Positions 1 to 9,184 of a DNA stretch of 64,000 nucleotides are shown here, piece after piece; the stretch's first letter is position 1, and every line of letters begins with the position of its first letter. The position numbers were made by a program, and so were the translations under genes. The stretch spans positions 65,786,019 to 65,850,018 of the forward strand of contig CM049306.1 of assembly GCA_026874595.1 (NCBI GenBank), read 5' to 3'. The notes below the pieces were generated by a model, which searched no databases, was not told the DNA's origin, and saw nothing but the letters and a program-made list of their open reading frames with translations. Source of the stretch: Sipunculus nudus (taxonomy: Eukaryota > Annelida > Sipuncula > Golfingiida > Sipunculidae).

Positions 1-179
1 TTCCGTGTACTAACGTTGTGATAAATATGTTGTATCATCGTACCTCTGTCTGTAGTAGTCTTCTTTATTATAATCTTTAAATCCAAATTCCTTGATCAAT
101 ATAGATAGTTTGATCTCCTCCTTCTCTGACAAATCCTCATTGTAATGTTCCTATACAAATCCTGGTAAATCGAATGTCA
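1..179 (-). pseudogene. Second extra endonuclease 3' fragment (edge of window)
   Basis: On the minus strand this stretch resembles the C-terminal endonuclease fragment at 494-765 and the end of the main endonuclease. The similarity starts at the ggtaaatcgaatgtc block (about 165-179). The frame keeps a recognisable LSILIKEFGF stretch and then degrades, and the final SDHD block lies beyond the edge. It is a truncated relic with no coding potential of its own. Confidence 0.6.
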
Positions 180-184
180 GCTTA

Positions 185-229
185 CCTCAGCACACAATTG
201 GTGTGAAACCTCAGCACACAATTGGTGTG
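185..229 (-). repeat. Doubled palindrome-like motif at a Helentron 3' end
   Basis: Two copies of a 21-bp motif with core cacacaattggtgtg lie 24 bp apart (185-205 and 209-229). The core is an imperfect inverted repeat centred on AATT. It marks the place where one 3'-end copy stops and the next endonuclease fragment begins. Subterminal hairpins near the 3' end are typical of Helitrons, so this may be the terminator-like structure. Confidence 0.55.
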
Positions 230-493
230 TAATGGTCGTATCGGGTATTGCGAGTCTTGATTCCTCTGGCTCCAGTTTCTAGATGGTCTAGTTGTTGGAC
301 GAGAGATGGCAGAACATTATGTAGCGAAGTAAAATAGTCATCAGCGTATAAATTCCAGTGATTCCCGATTTATTATTTCCTATTTTATGCACGTACATTT
401 TTGTTTTTGTTGCTTTCACAGATTTTATTAGATTTATGTAGGGACGGTCCCCACGGATCCATTCCTAGCATTTCTCTTTTCCAGTTTGAATTA

Positions 494-694
494 TTAGGTT
501 TTTACTCGGCATAATGTCATGTCGTGATCAGAAAAGTAAGTATCATGAAAATCTATAATAATTTCTTGTGTACCAACGTTGTTGTGATCAATATGGTTTT
601 TCATCGTACGTCTGTCTGTAGTTGGCTTGTTAATGTAATCTTCAAAAACAAATTCCTTGATCAATATAGATAATTTGCTCTCCTTCTCGCTCAA
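494..694 (-). pseudogene. First extra endonuclease C-terminal fragment
   Basis: An open frame of 66 codons ends in the same pattern as the main endonuclease (PTT...HIDHN...VGTQEI...FSDHDMTLC), with the SDH catalytic block retained. It corresponds to roughly the last 66 residues of the 1082-2038 frame, and similarity without an open frame continues to about 765. There is no upstream domain, so it is a truncated duplicate and not a gene. Confidence 0.75.
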
Positions 695-769
695 ATGCTC
701 CCCTTCTTCTCGGTCAAATCCTCACTGTAAAGTTCCAATACAAATACTGGTAAATCGAATGTCAGCTTA

Positions 770-814
770 CCTCAGCACACAATTAGTGTGAAACCACAGC
801 ATACAATTGGTGTG
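770..814 (-). repeat. Doubled palindrome-like motif at the main Helentron 3' end
   Basis: This is the counterpart of the motif at 185-229: two slightly diverged copies 24 bp apart, with cores cacacaattagtgtg and atacaattggtgtg. It is followed at once (about 765 downward) by an out-of-place endonuclease fragment. That junction makes it the best candidate for the real 3' terminus of the main copy. Confidence 0.5.
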
Positions 815-1081
815 AAATGATCGTATCGAGTATTGCGAGTCTTTATTCCTCTGGCTCTAGTTTCTCGACTGTCTAGATGTTGGACGAGAGATGGCGGAAC
901 ACTACACAGCAAGGTAATATAGTCATCAACATATGAATTTCAGCGATTTCCGATTGTGTATTTCTTTTGTTTTTTATACACGTACATTTTTGTTTTCTTG
1001 CTTTCAAAGATGTTATTAGATTTCTCCAAGGACGGTCCCCACGGATCCATCCGTAGCATTTCTCTTTTCCAGTTTTATCCA

Positions 1082-2038
1082 TTAGGTTTTTACTCCGCAT
1101 AATGTGATGTCGTGATCAGAAAAATATGTATCATGAACATCCGTAATTATTTCTTGTGTACCAACGCGGTTGTGGTATATATGGTCTATCATAGTATCCC
1201 TGTATGTGGTAGGCTTGTTTATATACTGTTCAAATCCAAGTTCCTTTATCAATTTAGATATTGTGGTCTCCTGCTGGTCAGTCAAATCATCATTGAAGTC
1301 CCCTAGTACAAAAACTGGTATATCGAGTTTCAAAGAAGATATAACGGCACGGAATCTTCGGCAAAACTGTTGAATAGGATATGATGGTTTTCTGTATACA
1401 GCAACCACAACCATTTTGGATTGTCCCATTGTGAACTGTACAGTTTTACATTCCAATGTCTGGTTATCAACCATCAATTCCTCTGGTTGTAATCTCTGCT
1501 TAACACATATCATCAGTCCGTGCTGTCCATGGTCGTTCTGTTCGGAAGGTACACAACGACCAAATATCTCGTACTGGTATTTTTCTGCAAAATTATCCAG
1601 ATTGTGTTCATACGTTAAATAGGTTTCGGTGAAACACATCACATCGGTACGATCGAAAATGGGCGTTTGTCTTGCATGCAATAGGTCCTGCATCTTGTTA
1701 AGGAAATAACGTACATTCAAATGCCCAAGGATTGTCCACTCAGAGGATTGGTATTTCAACAGTTTCAGTTCTTCGGTTGGTACGGTATTTTGTTGTATTT
1801 TCTCCATTTCAGCTTCGATTTTCTTGTCACTCTTTATTCCAGCAGGATCAAAGTTTACTATGTACAAACCTTCAAATGTCTTTACACGACTAAATGCAAC
1901 ATAAGCCTGGCCTTTTCCGAAACGCTTCGCCTTTCTCATGTTCACAACGATCTGGTCTACCGTTAGACCTTGACATTTATGGATAGTAACTGTCCATGCT
2001 AATGTTAATGGAAACTGTCTCCTTGCTATTTGAGCTCC
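1082..2038 (-). pseudogene. Helentron helicase motifs V-VI plus APE-type endonuclease
   Basis: This frame continues the helicase after the in-frame TAA at 2039-2041. Its first 31 codons include [10 protein letters not shown] and then QAYVAFSRV, the last two motifs of PIF1-like helicases. An exonuclease-endonuclease-phosphatase domain follows. Counting from the GTG at 1945, it shows ET (E107), GDFND (D216, N218), IDH (D254, H255) and SDHD (D277, H278), which are the metal-binding and catalytic positions of the family. The stop is TAA at 1082-1084. The catalytic residues look intact, but the upstream stop should prevent translation as part of the polyprotein. In Helentrons this domain is presumed to cut DNA during transposition. 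Confidence 0.85.
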
Positions 2039-2287
2039 TTACTTATTTCCTTTCTCATAATTCCCTTCATGTCTCTTGATAGGTACTCCACTTGGGTATT
2101 CCTGTTTCCAGTGACTAGTAGTTATTGCATTTTTTCCAACAGCCTCATCATCAAACTTGACCAAAATTACGTCTACCTTTCCGTTGGCAGTGGTAACTAT
2201 ATTCTGCACTGTTCCTATAACACCATTGACAAGACCATCTGCTGTGTCCACGTTATATGTGAGCATGACTCTGGCACCAACTGTCAA
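2039..2287 (-). pseudogene. Helentron helicase segment between two lesions
   Basis: This is an 82-codon frame beginning TVGARVMLTYN, the conserved block of PIF1-like helicases before motif V, followed by VDVILVKFDDEAVG. The frame is open upstream to about 2,370, where it overlaps the end of the 1,223-codon frame, so a one-base indel lies at about 2340-2370. It ends in TAA at 2039-2041, directly in frame with the next segment. The piece is required for helicase function and is now cut off on both sides. Confidence 0.8.
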
Positions 2288-5200
2288 AATAAGAACGGTA
2301 TGTAGTCCAGCCGTTTCTGATCGCTTGTGTAAAGTTTTCGTCTTTTGTAAGTTGACCTGCCCTGTGCTGTCAGTTTTATCGTCCGATGCATGATATAGGT
2401 AAGATTGTTTTCATTTGGTTCTAGTTCTTTCAATTTCGTCAAGTTTCTCTGATCAACGTCGCAATTGTAGGCAAACACGTGCAAAGCATCATGCGGATAA
2501 TCTGGATCGTCTTCAGCAATCTGTCGGGATGTTAATAAGGATATATCAGCTTTAGTATGGTTTCCAACTCGAATGCGACAAAGCATTTCAGCAAACGCAG
2601 AATCACCCTTCTGGCGCATAACTTCGTCCAATTCATGTAGATGGAAGTTCTCTTTCCAAAGGTTCCCTTGTAGTCTTTCGACAGGATCTTTAACAGGCTG
2701 GTAGATGTGGGACTGTAATACAGGAGGAAGCTGATATAGATCTCCAACTGCCAAAATTGAAACATTTCCAAAGACTGAATCGCCCGATATGCCTTTAACT
2801 TTGTTGAGACGTTTGTGGATGTCCAATAACATATCTGATCCAACCATCGAAATTTCCTCAATGATAAACAACTGCAGATTTTCCAGTTTCGACCTCAATG
2901 TGTTCAATTTGTCAAAAGAAATTTGATCAGTACCATACTTCCTAGTTTGCATTAATAAAGCAGAATGTATTGTCATGCCACCAATATTGAAAGCAGCGAC
3001 TCCAGTGGGTGCAGTCAACAAGACGGTAATGTCTGAAGGACTTATTGCCTGTGCCATCCTGGAGAATTTTCTCACATCGGAATGGATGAGTTTGATGACA
3101 TGTGATTTTCCAACACCGCCTGGTCCGCTCAAAAATACGTGGTAAGGTCTCACGGGTTTCTTTTCTCTCAAGGCTTTTAAAGCATCTTTGCACCATTTTC
3201 TATTGAAGAATACAATCTGTCCTTGTTTGTTATTTAAATTGCGCACCATCTTCCTGTATTCGTGATCAGGTATAATTTGTTTTTCTGCTTCTGCTTCATA
3301 GCGTGCTGTTATATCCGAGGCATGAACAGACTTTGGATTTTCGATCAATTCAGCATTTGCGTCAAAGTCTTCCTGGTCAAGGTCTCTTTCTATCTCTACA
3401 CCTTCACCTTGGTCTTGCAAATTGTCATGTTCAGCGCCAGGTGCAATATTTTCCCATGCATGTTCAGGTGGTCCATAAAGTGCATTTTTCTCTATGGCTT
3501 GTTCAACGAGTTCTACGTTTTGAGTGTACTTGGCTTCATTTACAGATATAAGGTCATGTGCACTGAAGTAATGGGATGCAAAATCAGGATGACCACTCAA
3601 CAGGTCAACATCTTCGTCTCGCCATGGTAGATACAGCATTAGCTTTGATCGATAGAAGTCCCCTGGGTCCTTTTCAACACTAAACTTGTGAAATCTAATC
3701 ACAGCTGGTCGTTTTCGTTTGTACATTGTGCCACCTCCTTTCTTCAATTTGATCTGTTTTGGTAGTTCCACTGGACATTCTTCCTGCTCATCATTGATAT
3801 CCAGTACAACTGGTACACTGTCATCCGCTTCTTCATTCGTACGTGCAAACCTCACTTTATAGTTGGATGAGAAGTCTGCGAGGCACATATTTTCGATGCA
3901 ATTTGGTCTCAAGGAGTAACGCTCAATAATGGTGCTCTGGAAAATGTTTTCGTCTTCGTCCCCTAAATCATCCAATTCTTTCTGTGGTTTGAGAACAGCT
4001 GTTCTTACATCTTTGGCATCTGTATTGACAAACAAGACTTCTCTGCTGAACTTTTTCATGGGCATGGATAATATACGGTAAACTGCTTCTTGAGCACTGA
4101 CTCCACGATGATTTAAGAATACTGAGCCGACGCGTCGAAGCATGCCTTTAATCTCTTGGTCTTGGTACTCTTTACACACTTGTTTGAGGAGTTCACCAAT
4201 ACCTTTCTCATTTTTCGTCATGTAGGCGGCAATGTACATGACGCATGCGTTTGCATCTATGATGTACTGTATGTCAATATTTGCCTGCCATGCTTTCAGT
4301 ATCACTGGATTATGTGGATTGATTAGAAGTTCTCCGGGTGATCTTTTCAACACTATTGTCTGACCTCTCTGTGATACCAACAACTGTTGAAGGTACTCTT
4401 GCAGCGACACATTGGCTTTGTCCAAGATTTGCTCCAATTTGGAGTCCCTTGTACTGTCAGCATCAGATATGACATCTTTCACTTTTTGGAGTACACTGGC
4501 TGCGCGATCTTTCTTCAACTTTGCCAATTCATCTGGTTCCCTTGCAATGACCGTTACAGGACTAGGTGGTCTAGGAAAAGCAAATCTGCATGATCCTTTC
4601 TTCTTGCAGTAACTTGAGTGAGAGTGAGTTTGTAATGTCTTTACAAGCGTCTGAAGGGTTTCGTCTTTATCCCCAGGTAGAGCACAAGAAATGTATTTGT
4701 CAACGAATGATGCAACCACTTCATCTGGATCAGAGTCAATTTTCGGCGCCTCCTTCACCCTTAAAAGTGTGTGTGCATGAGGAGAACCACGAGCCTGGAA
4801 TTCTATCCGAATAACGTAGTCCATTATTTCTCTTAATGGATGCGCTTTTGATCTCAGAACATCTCGAAACAAGAGCTCTAATCTGTACTGAAACTGTCGT
4901 GCAGCCGTAACTGGGTTCCTTCTCAGCCATTGTGATCTCTCAGCAAATGATAACTGTTTCACATCATCATTTGTCAATATGGTACCATATTGTCTCGCTA
5001 TTGTTTGAATCACATCGGGCCATTGCATGTCAGCAGCAGAAACTGTAAAAAACCACGCTGGAATTCCAAGCTGTCGCACCATGGCAAGAACATCATAAAA
5101 CACAGTTTGGAAATAAGCAGGTGTTCCTCTGATGTTTTTCAACATTCTATAGGCGCGATCTGACTTTACAAAACTTTTCATTTGTTCTACATGTTTCACC

Positions 5201-5955
5201 ATGCCAGCAGTGAGACGTTTCCCCTGAAAGTTTTTTCCACTAGCTCGTCTGAAGATGTAGTGATTAATATTACTTGTTAATTGGTGACATTCCGTTGCAT
5301 ACTGCGCACTGAAAATGTACTCAATAGATCTTGCGAACCTGCCATCAACATCAAGCAATCTTTGGTTGAAATATTTTCGGGCATTCAACTGCACAGGTCG
5401 TTCCGCTGTCAGTGCATTCCTTCCATCAGGATATTTATCAGGATTTGATAATTCCTCAAAGTTAGGATCACTCAAAAGCGGCATGGGTTTTTCTCCATCA
5501 GCTGGTGCAACACTGATTATTTTGTTGAGTAATTCAGGGTCTTCATTCATCATACTGGTTTCATAGGGTAACCCACGCACTTTAGATGCTTCTTCAAATG
5601 CATATTCATCCTGTTCTCTGATGTTTTCGTCATCATCCGAAAGGTCCCCATCGTTAATATCAGTGGTAGTTTGTACGTGCTTTGAATTTTCATTGTCGTC
5701 TAGTCGCACACATTGCTGAATAACTCCTCTGTCTATATCAGTGTATGGTTCAAGTATCATGTAATGTGACTGTCCCATCAGTCCAAGATCAAATTCCTTT
5801 GTTTCAACATTTTCTATTCTTGGGCTTATTGTGTGGACCATAAGGGCACTTGTTGAGTGAACATTCACTTTTACTGAATACATATCTGCCAGAGCCTGAA
5901 GCACTAGATGATCACCCCAACTTCGAATTCTCAAGTCATCAAGTACCTTATCCAC
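2284..5955 (-). CDS. Helentron Rep/helicase ORF (OTU C-part, HUH Rep, PIF1-like helicase)
   Basis: This is the longest open frame in the window (1,223 codons). The first ~70 residues finish an OTU domain begun in the upstream frame, with the catalytic His in GQSHY (H64). An HUH Rep follows: FQARGSPHAH places the two histidines at H393 and H395, and MYIAAYMTKNEKG gives the two tyrosines Y574 and Y578. The helicase has Walker A GPGGVGKS (944-951), TAPTGVAAFN (981-990), Walker B FIIEEISM (1030-1037), GDLYQLPP (1071-1078) and DEVMRQ (1110-1115). The last ~25 residues are out of frame after a one-base indel. Rep nicks and joins single-stranded DNA and the helicase unwinds it during rolling-circle transposition. 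The apparent start is a GTG inside the OTU domain, so it is not a true start. Confidence 0.92.
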   Translation of the reverse strand: MDKVLDDLRIRSWGDHLVLQALADMYSVKVNVHSTSALMVHTISPRIENVETKEFDLGLMGQSHYMILEPYTDIDRGVIQQCVRLDDNENSKHVQTTTDINDGDLSDDDENIREQDEYAFEEASKVRGLPYETSMMNEDPELLNKIISVAPADGEKPMPLLSDPNFEELSNPDKYPDGRNALTAERPVQLNARKYFNQRLLDVDGRFARSIEYIFSAQYATECHQLTSNINHYIFRRASGKNFQGKRLTAGMVKHVEQMKSFVKSDRAYRMLKNIRGTPAYFQTVFYDVLAMVRQLGIPAWFFTVSAADMQWPDVIQTIARQYGTILTNDDVKQLSFAERSQWLRRNPVTAARQFQYRLELLFRDVLRSKAHPLREIMDYVIRIEFQARGSPHAHTLLRVKEAPKIDSDPDEVVASFVDKYISCALPGDKDETLQTLVKTLQTHSHSSYCKKKGSCRFAFPRPPSPVTVIAREPDELAKLKKDRAASVLQKVKDVISDADSTRDSKLEQILDKANVSLQEYLQQLLVSQRGQTIVLKRSPGELLINPHNPVILKAWQANIDIQYIIDANACVMYIAAYMTKNEKGIGELLKQVCKEYQDQEIKGMLRRVGSVFLNHRGVSAQEAVYRILSMPMKKFSREVLFVNTDAKDVRTAVLKPQKELDDLGDEDENIFQSTIIERYSLRPNCIENMCLADFSSNYKVRFARTNEEADDSVPVVLDINDEQEECPVELPKQIKLKKGGGTMYKRKRPAVIRFHKFSVEKDPGDFYRSKLMLYLPWRDEDVDLLSGHPDFASHYFSAHDLISVNEAKYTQNVELVEQAIEKNALYGPPEHAWENIAPGAEHDNLQDQGEGVEIERDLDQEDFDANAELIENPKSVHASDITARYEAEAEKQIIPDHEYRKMVRNLNNKQGQIVFFNRKWCKDALKALREKKPVRPYHVFLSGPGGVGKSHVIKLIHSDVRKFSRMAQAISPSDITVLLTAPTGVAAFNIGGMTIHSALLMQTRKYGTDQISFDKLNTLRSKLENLQLFIIEEISMVGSDMLLDIHKRLNKVKGISGDSVFGNVSILAVGDLYQLPPVLQSHIYQPVKDPVERLQGNLWKENFHLHELDEVMRQKGDSAFAEMLCRIRVGNHTKADISLLTSRQIAEDDPDYPHDALHVFAYNCDVDQRNLTKLKELEPNENNLTYIMHRTIKLTAQGRSTYKRRKLYTSDQKRLDYIPFLF

Positions 5956-7013
5956 CGAATTTCTCTTCGGGTATCACGATCAGTAATCTGATTTATAATC
6001 AAATCTTCATCAGTGGGCTGTTCCGTGTCAGCATTTGAGAGATCTTCACTCTCAACCCTGGCGGCGACAAAATCGATATAATGTTCTTTGTGTTCGATCA
6101 TATAGTCAGCCACTTGATTGCGTAAAAGAACGATATTTGTATCTGTGATACCCATACTCTCTAAATGGTGCCAAACAGCATAGAACATACAATTTCCATC
6201 TCCTGGATCATCAATAATGATCATTCTACTCTGTCTCGCCATCACTGTCAGTTTTTCGTAGTCATTATGGTAGTCCCCAAGACCAGCCACAGAAACAGCT
6301 TCATTTCCGTTTTCTTTGTTCGCACTTCTATTCCTTTGAGTAACATTTCGTGTCTCTTCAGTTTTGTCAGGCCTTCCAGTGATACGAGTTGAACTGTCCT
6401 TTTCCTCTGTACGCGATACAGCTGTCCAAAGTTCAGAATCATCATTTCTCGAATCTTCCAGCCAATTTTCATTAATTTTAATATTTGCATAATGTGGATT
6501 TTCTTTTGTCAACCATCTGAGAGCATTCATAACCATATCAGGCCTAATGGAATCATACATATAGTGAGAAGAGTGTTTCAAATTTTGCTTCAGTTTCATG
6601 CCAACAACTTGCGACTCTGATGGTATTCTTGGAAGTACCTCACATACAGCATCAAGTTTAGCTTGGACATTAACCGCTGGTCCATGAATTCCATGTTGTT
6701 TGCCTCTTGGTAATCCCACCATTTTCATGAACGCTATCCTCTGACAAATAAGTCTCAACTCCAGAGCGTTCAGATCTCTAAGTTCCTTTGGTGGATCGAC
6801 CAAAGACAAATTATTCGCTTTGGACTGTGCAGGCATTTTTCCTCTTTTCAGGGTCACATGGCATGTTGTGCATATCCATTCCTTACCGTTGTAAGACCTT
6901 TGGCGAAATGCTAAGACATCTTGCATCACAGATTCTGGTACTTTACCGTATTTCTCTTCTTTCAGATGGACAACCGATGTTCTATACATCAAGCGATGAC
7001 AACAACAGCACAC
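5931..7013 (-). CDS. Helentron DUF6570-like Cys-rich region and OTU domain N-part
   Basis: This is a 360-codon frame. Its N-terminal CCCCH...WICTTC pairs (C2-C5, C48, C51) and the following LNALELRLICQRIAFMK block look like the DUF6570-type region found before Rep in animal Helitrons. Residues 264-360 start an OTU cysteine-protease fold with DDPGDGNCMFYAVWHHL; D272 and C275 are the expected catalytic pair. The frame stops just after DTRREIR, and the OTU domain continues in the next frame, which overlaps by 25 nt and is shifted by -1. OTU domains in Helentrons are known, but their role in transposition is unclear. The first codon shown is an internal GTG; the true N-terminus is upstream. Confidence 0.85.
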   Translation of the reverse strand: MCCCCHRLMYRTSVVHLKEEKYGKVPESVMQDVLAFRQRSYNGKEWICTTCHVTLKRGKMPAQSKANNLSLVDPPKELRDLNALELRLICQRIAFMKMVGLPRGKQHGIHGPAVNVQAKLDAVCEVLPRIPSESQVVGMKLKQNLKHSSHYMYDSIRPDMVMNALRWLTKENPHYANIKINENWLEDSRNDDSELWTAVSRTEEKDSSTRITGRPDKTEETRNVTQRNRSANKENGNEAVSVAGLGDYHNDYEKLTVMARQSRMIIIDDPGDGNCMFYAVWHHLESMGITDTNIVLLRNQVADYMIEHKEHYIDFVAARVESEDLSNADTEQPTDEDLIINQITDRDTRREIRWIRYLMT

Positions 7014-7122
7014 GTATTTTGCAGAATCACATACTTTTTTTTAAGAATCCAGAAAAAACACATTCATTATCGGGAACGGTATTGCGACGTTCTTGTCGGT
7101 GCTTTCTGATAAAACTCGCTGC
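7014..7122 (-). pseudogene. Broken link between the STPR and DUF6570-like segments
   Basis: After the TAA at 7123-7125 the STPR frame stays open for about 30 codons, ending FSGFLKK, and then meets a run of eight A (T-run at 7035-7042 on the plus strand). Past the run, the DUF6570-like frame begins with VCDSAKYVC before the CCCCH cluster. One stop and one homopolymer slip therefore explain the split, and a single original reading frame is the simplest reading. Confidence 0.6.
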
Positions 7123-7857
7123 TTAAGTTTTCCTCTGTTGAGTTTCTTGTTCAGTTTCTTGTTCCCTTAATTCTTGTTGTCGTTTTGATTGTAAACAAAG
7201 CCTTTCTTTTATTTCATTGGCAGGTTCGCAATCCCGTAAATCATGTTGTCGTTCCTTTTGGGTACGTAGTCTCCGTTGTTTTACCTCAGGGGTTTCACAT
7301 TCATGCAGTTCATGTTGTCGTTTCTTTTGGTCTCGTAATCTCCGTTGTGTTTCCTCAGGAGTTGCACATTGACGTAGTTCCAATTGTCGTTTCTTTTGGG
7401 CTCGTAATCTCCGTTGTGTTATATCAGGAGTTTCAGATTCACGCAATTCATTCTGTCGCTTCTTTTGGGCGCGTAATCTTCGTTGTGTAATCTCAGGAGT
7501 TTCAGATTGACGTAGTTCAGTGTGTCGCTCCTTGTCTATACATAATCTTAGTTGTTTTTCCTTAGTGGTTTCACATTTACGTAGTTCAATATGTTGCTCC
7601 TTGTCTAAACATAATCTTCGTTGTTTTTCCTCAGGGGTCTCTCGGTCGCGTACTTCACGATGTAGCTTCCTGTCGGAACATAACCTGTGTTGTTTTTCCA
7701 CAAAAGTCTCAGATTTCTCTGAGTCTTCAGCATATTTTCGAAGTTTCTCAAGTCTGTTTTCTTTTTCTTTTTCAGTTTCCATGGATCTCTCTTCCCTTTT
7801 CCTCATCTTCTTTGCTTTCTTTTTCTGTTCATAACTCTTCTTTTTGGTTCTCGGCAT
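7123..7857 (-). CDS. STPR-repeat N-terminal segment of Helentron protein
   Basis: From the ATG of MPRTKKK at 7857 this frame has 244 codons. A lysine/arginine/glutamate-rich helical leader is followed by eight complete 23-residue units of the pattern (E/A)TPexxQRRLxxxKxRxxELRx(S/C), plus a partial ninth unit. A 23-residue period with RRL and KxR positions matches the STPR repeat, known as a DNA-binding module in silkworm FMBP-1 and seen at the front of many animal Helitron proteins. The underlying 69-bp DNA repeat is visible at 7,130-7,700. I preferred the MPRTKKK start over a possible start at 7923 because the basic segment begins there and the upstream 22 codons run toward simple repeats. 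The role is probably DNA binding by the transposase. Confidence 0.8.
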   Translation of the reverse strand: MPRTKKKSYEQKKKAKKMRKREERSMETEKEKENRLEKLRKYAEDSEKSETFVEKQHRLCSDRKLHREVRDRETPEEKQRRLCLDKEQHIELRKCETTKEKQLRLCIDKERHTELRQSETPEITQRRLRAQKKRQNELRESETPDITQRRLRAQKKRQLELRQCATPEETQRRLRDQKKRQHELHECETPEVKQRRLRTQKERQHDLRDCEPANEIKERLCLQSKRQQELREQETEQETQQRKT

Positions 7858-7924
7858 TTTTAGAAAATCTTGTATTTGGTAACTTGTATGTCTGTGCAAT
7901 TCTTTGTACCTGAAAGTCAACAAA

Positions 7925-8020
7925 GTTTCGTATTTGTTCGAGTTTCGTTTTGTTCAAGTTTCGTTTTGTTCAAGTTTCGTTTTGTTCAAGTTTCGTTTTG
8001 TTCAAGTTTCGTTTTGTTCA
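7925..8020 (+). repeat. 16-bp minisatellite upstream of the Helentron ORF
   Basis: Five identical copies of agtttcgttttgttca run from 7941 to 8020, preceded by one degenerate copy at 7925-7940. It lies about 70 bp upstream of the STPR start codon, where the Helentron 5' leader or promoter would be. Confidence 0.9.
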
Positions 8021-8079
8021 AGAATCACCAAGACTTTTCAAATGATGAAGTTAAGCAATCACTCGAGAAGGTTTTTCAT

Positions 8080-8610
8080 AAGATCAAATTCCAAAAGCTC
8101 AAATATCAAATTCCAAAAACTCAAATATGATAAGATCAAATTAAAAAATCTCAAATATCAAATTCCAAAAGCTCAAATATCATATGCTCAAATATCATAT
8201 GCTCAAATATCATAAGATCAAATTCCAAAATCTCAAAGATCAAATTCCAAAATCTCAAATATCAAATTCCAAAATCTAAAATATCAAATTCCAAAAAAAA
8301 AGTTCAAATTCCAAAAAAAAAGTTCAAATTCCAAAAAAAAGTTCAAATTCCAAAAAAAGTTCAAATTCCAAAAAAAAGTTCAAATTCCAAAAAAAGTTCA
8401 AATTCAAAAAAAAAAGTTCAAACTCCAAAAAAAAGTTCAAATTCCAAAAAAAAGTTCAAATTAAAAAAAAAAGTTCAAATTCCAAAGAAAGTTTAAAATT
8501 CCAAAAAAAGTTTAAAATTCCAACAAAAAGTTTAAAATTCCAACAAAAAGTTTGAAATTCCAAAAAAAAGTTCTAATTTAAAAAAAGTTCTAATTTAAAA
8601 AAAAAAGTTT
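8080..8610 (+). repeat. A-rich tandem repeats (caaattccaaaa family)
   Basis: Two intergrading simple repeats are present. From 8,080 to 8,290 there are ~23-bp units built on atcaaattccaaaa followed by g/tctcaaat. From about 8,285 to 8,610 there are ~19-20-bp units built on gttcaaattcc plus a variable A-run. Unit length drifts through the A-run length. There is no coding potential. It may be part of the Helentron 5' flank or an independent expansion. Confidence 0.85.
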
Positions 8611-9160
8611 AGCCATTAAACAGCACCTACAAGAAAAAGAAAAATAGAATTAGTCAATCCAAATCATAATCCAGGTTTCAATTTTAGTTTTTCAAAATCA
8701 AAGAAGAAGTCAGTGTATAAAAATATTCCAGAACACCCAAATATGCATTCTCATTAGCATGCTCTCGTTTCTACACTATATAGGAAATCCTCACAGGTAT
8801 GAACAGGTTTTCGAATATCAACATCATGTAACATCCATAAAGTCGTGTAACATCCATAAAGTTAGAAAAGCATAAGTAAACTATGAAATACCAAACAAAA
8901 GCTGCCACGATGAAATGTTCAGCATTAAACTAAATTGTCGTTACTATAAAAAAATCCAGAAATTTACGAATATCAGCCAATTTTAGACACAATAAACTTA
9001 CATATTCACAAATTTTGAAGTAAAGTATCACATGGCGAGAACAAACACTAGAACATCACCAGTAGTGTATATACTGTGGTAAGAGTAACATGTATGACGT
9101 ACACTGATGTATATCTGTATATATAATAATCCTATATCTGTTTATAAATACATATCTGTA
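8611..9160. other. Unassigned AT-rich DNA
   Basis: I see no open frame of note, no RNA gene and no clear repeat apart from a short doubled aacatccataaag near 8,830-8,860. Confidence 0.6.
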
Positions 9161-9184
9161 TATTTAATAATTGTAAGCTATAGC

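Larger units (their letters stand above)
1..765 (-). repeat. Tandem extra copies of the Helentron 3' end
   Basis: The last ~250 bp of the endonuclease coding sequence plus ~315 bp of 3' flank, present once in the main element (about 1,335 down to 766), recurs at about 765-180 and again from about 179 to the window edge. Matching landmarks lie at 1, 563 and 1,151, giving spacings of 562 and 588 bp. The copies are diverged but collinear. Each flank has a GGTCCCCACGGATCC block and a doubled cacacaattggtgtg motif near its end. The array continues out of the window, so the number of extra copies is unknown. Confidence 0.8.
1..7857 (-). mobile_element. Degraded Helentron (Helitron2-type rolling-circle transposon)
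   Basis: Five reading-frame segments lie in the same order and orientation and together give STPR repeats, DUF6570-like region, OTU, HUH Rep, PIF1-like helicase and APE-type endonuclease. An endonuclease fused after the helicase is the mark of Helentron-type Helitrons rather than canonical plant-type ones. The segments are separated by two stops (7123-7125, 2039-2041) and three frame changes (about 7035-7042, about 5955-5970, about 2340-2370), so this copy should not make a full protein. I could not define the termini: the low-coordinate (3') side passes into duplicated 3' ends, and the 5' side is lost in A-rich simple repeats beyond 7,925. Family-level identification is firm; the exact boundaries are not. 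Confidence 0.9.
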
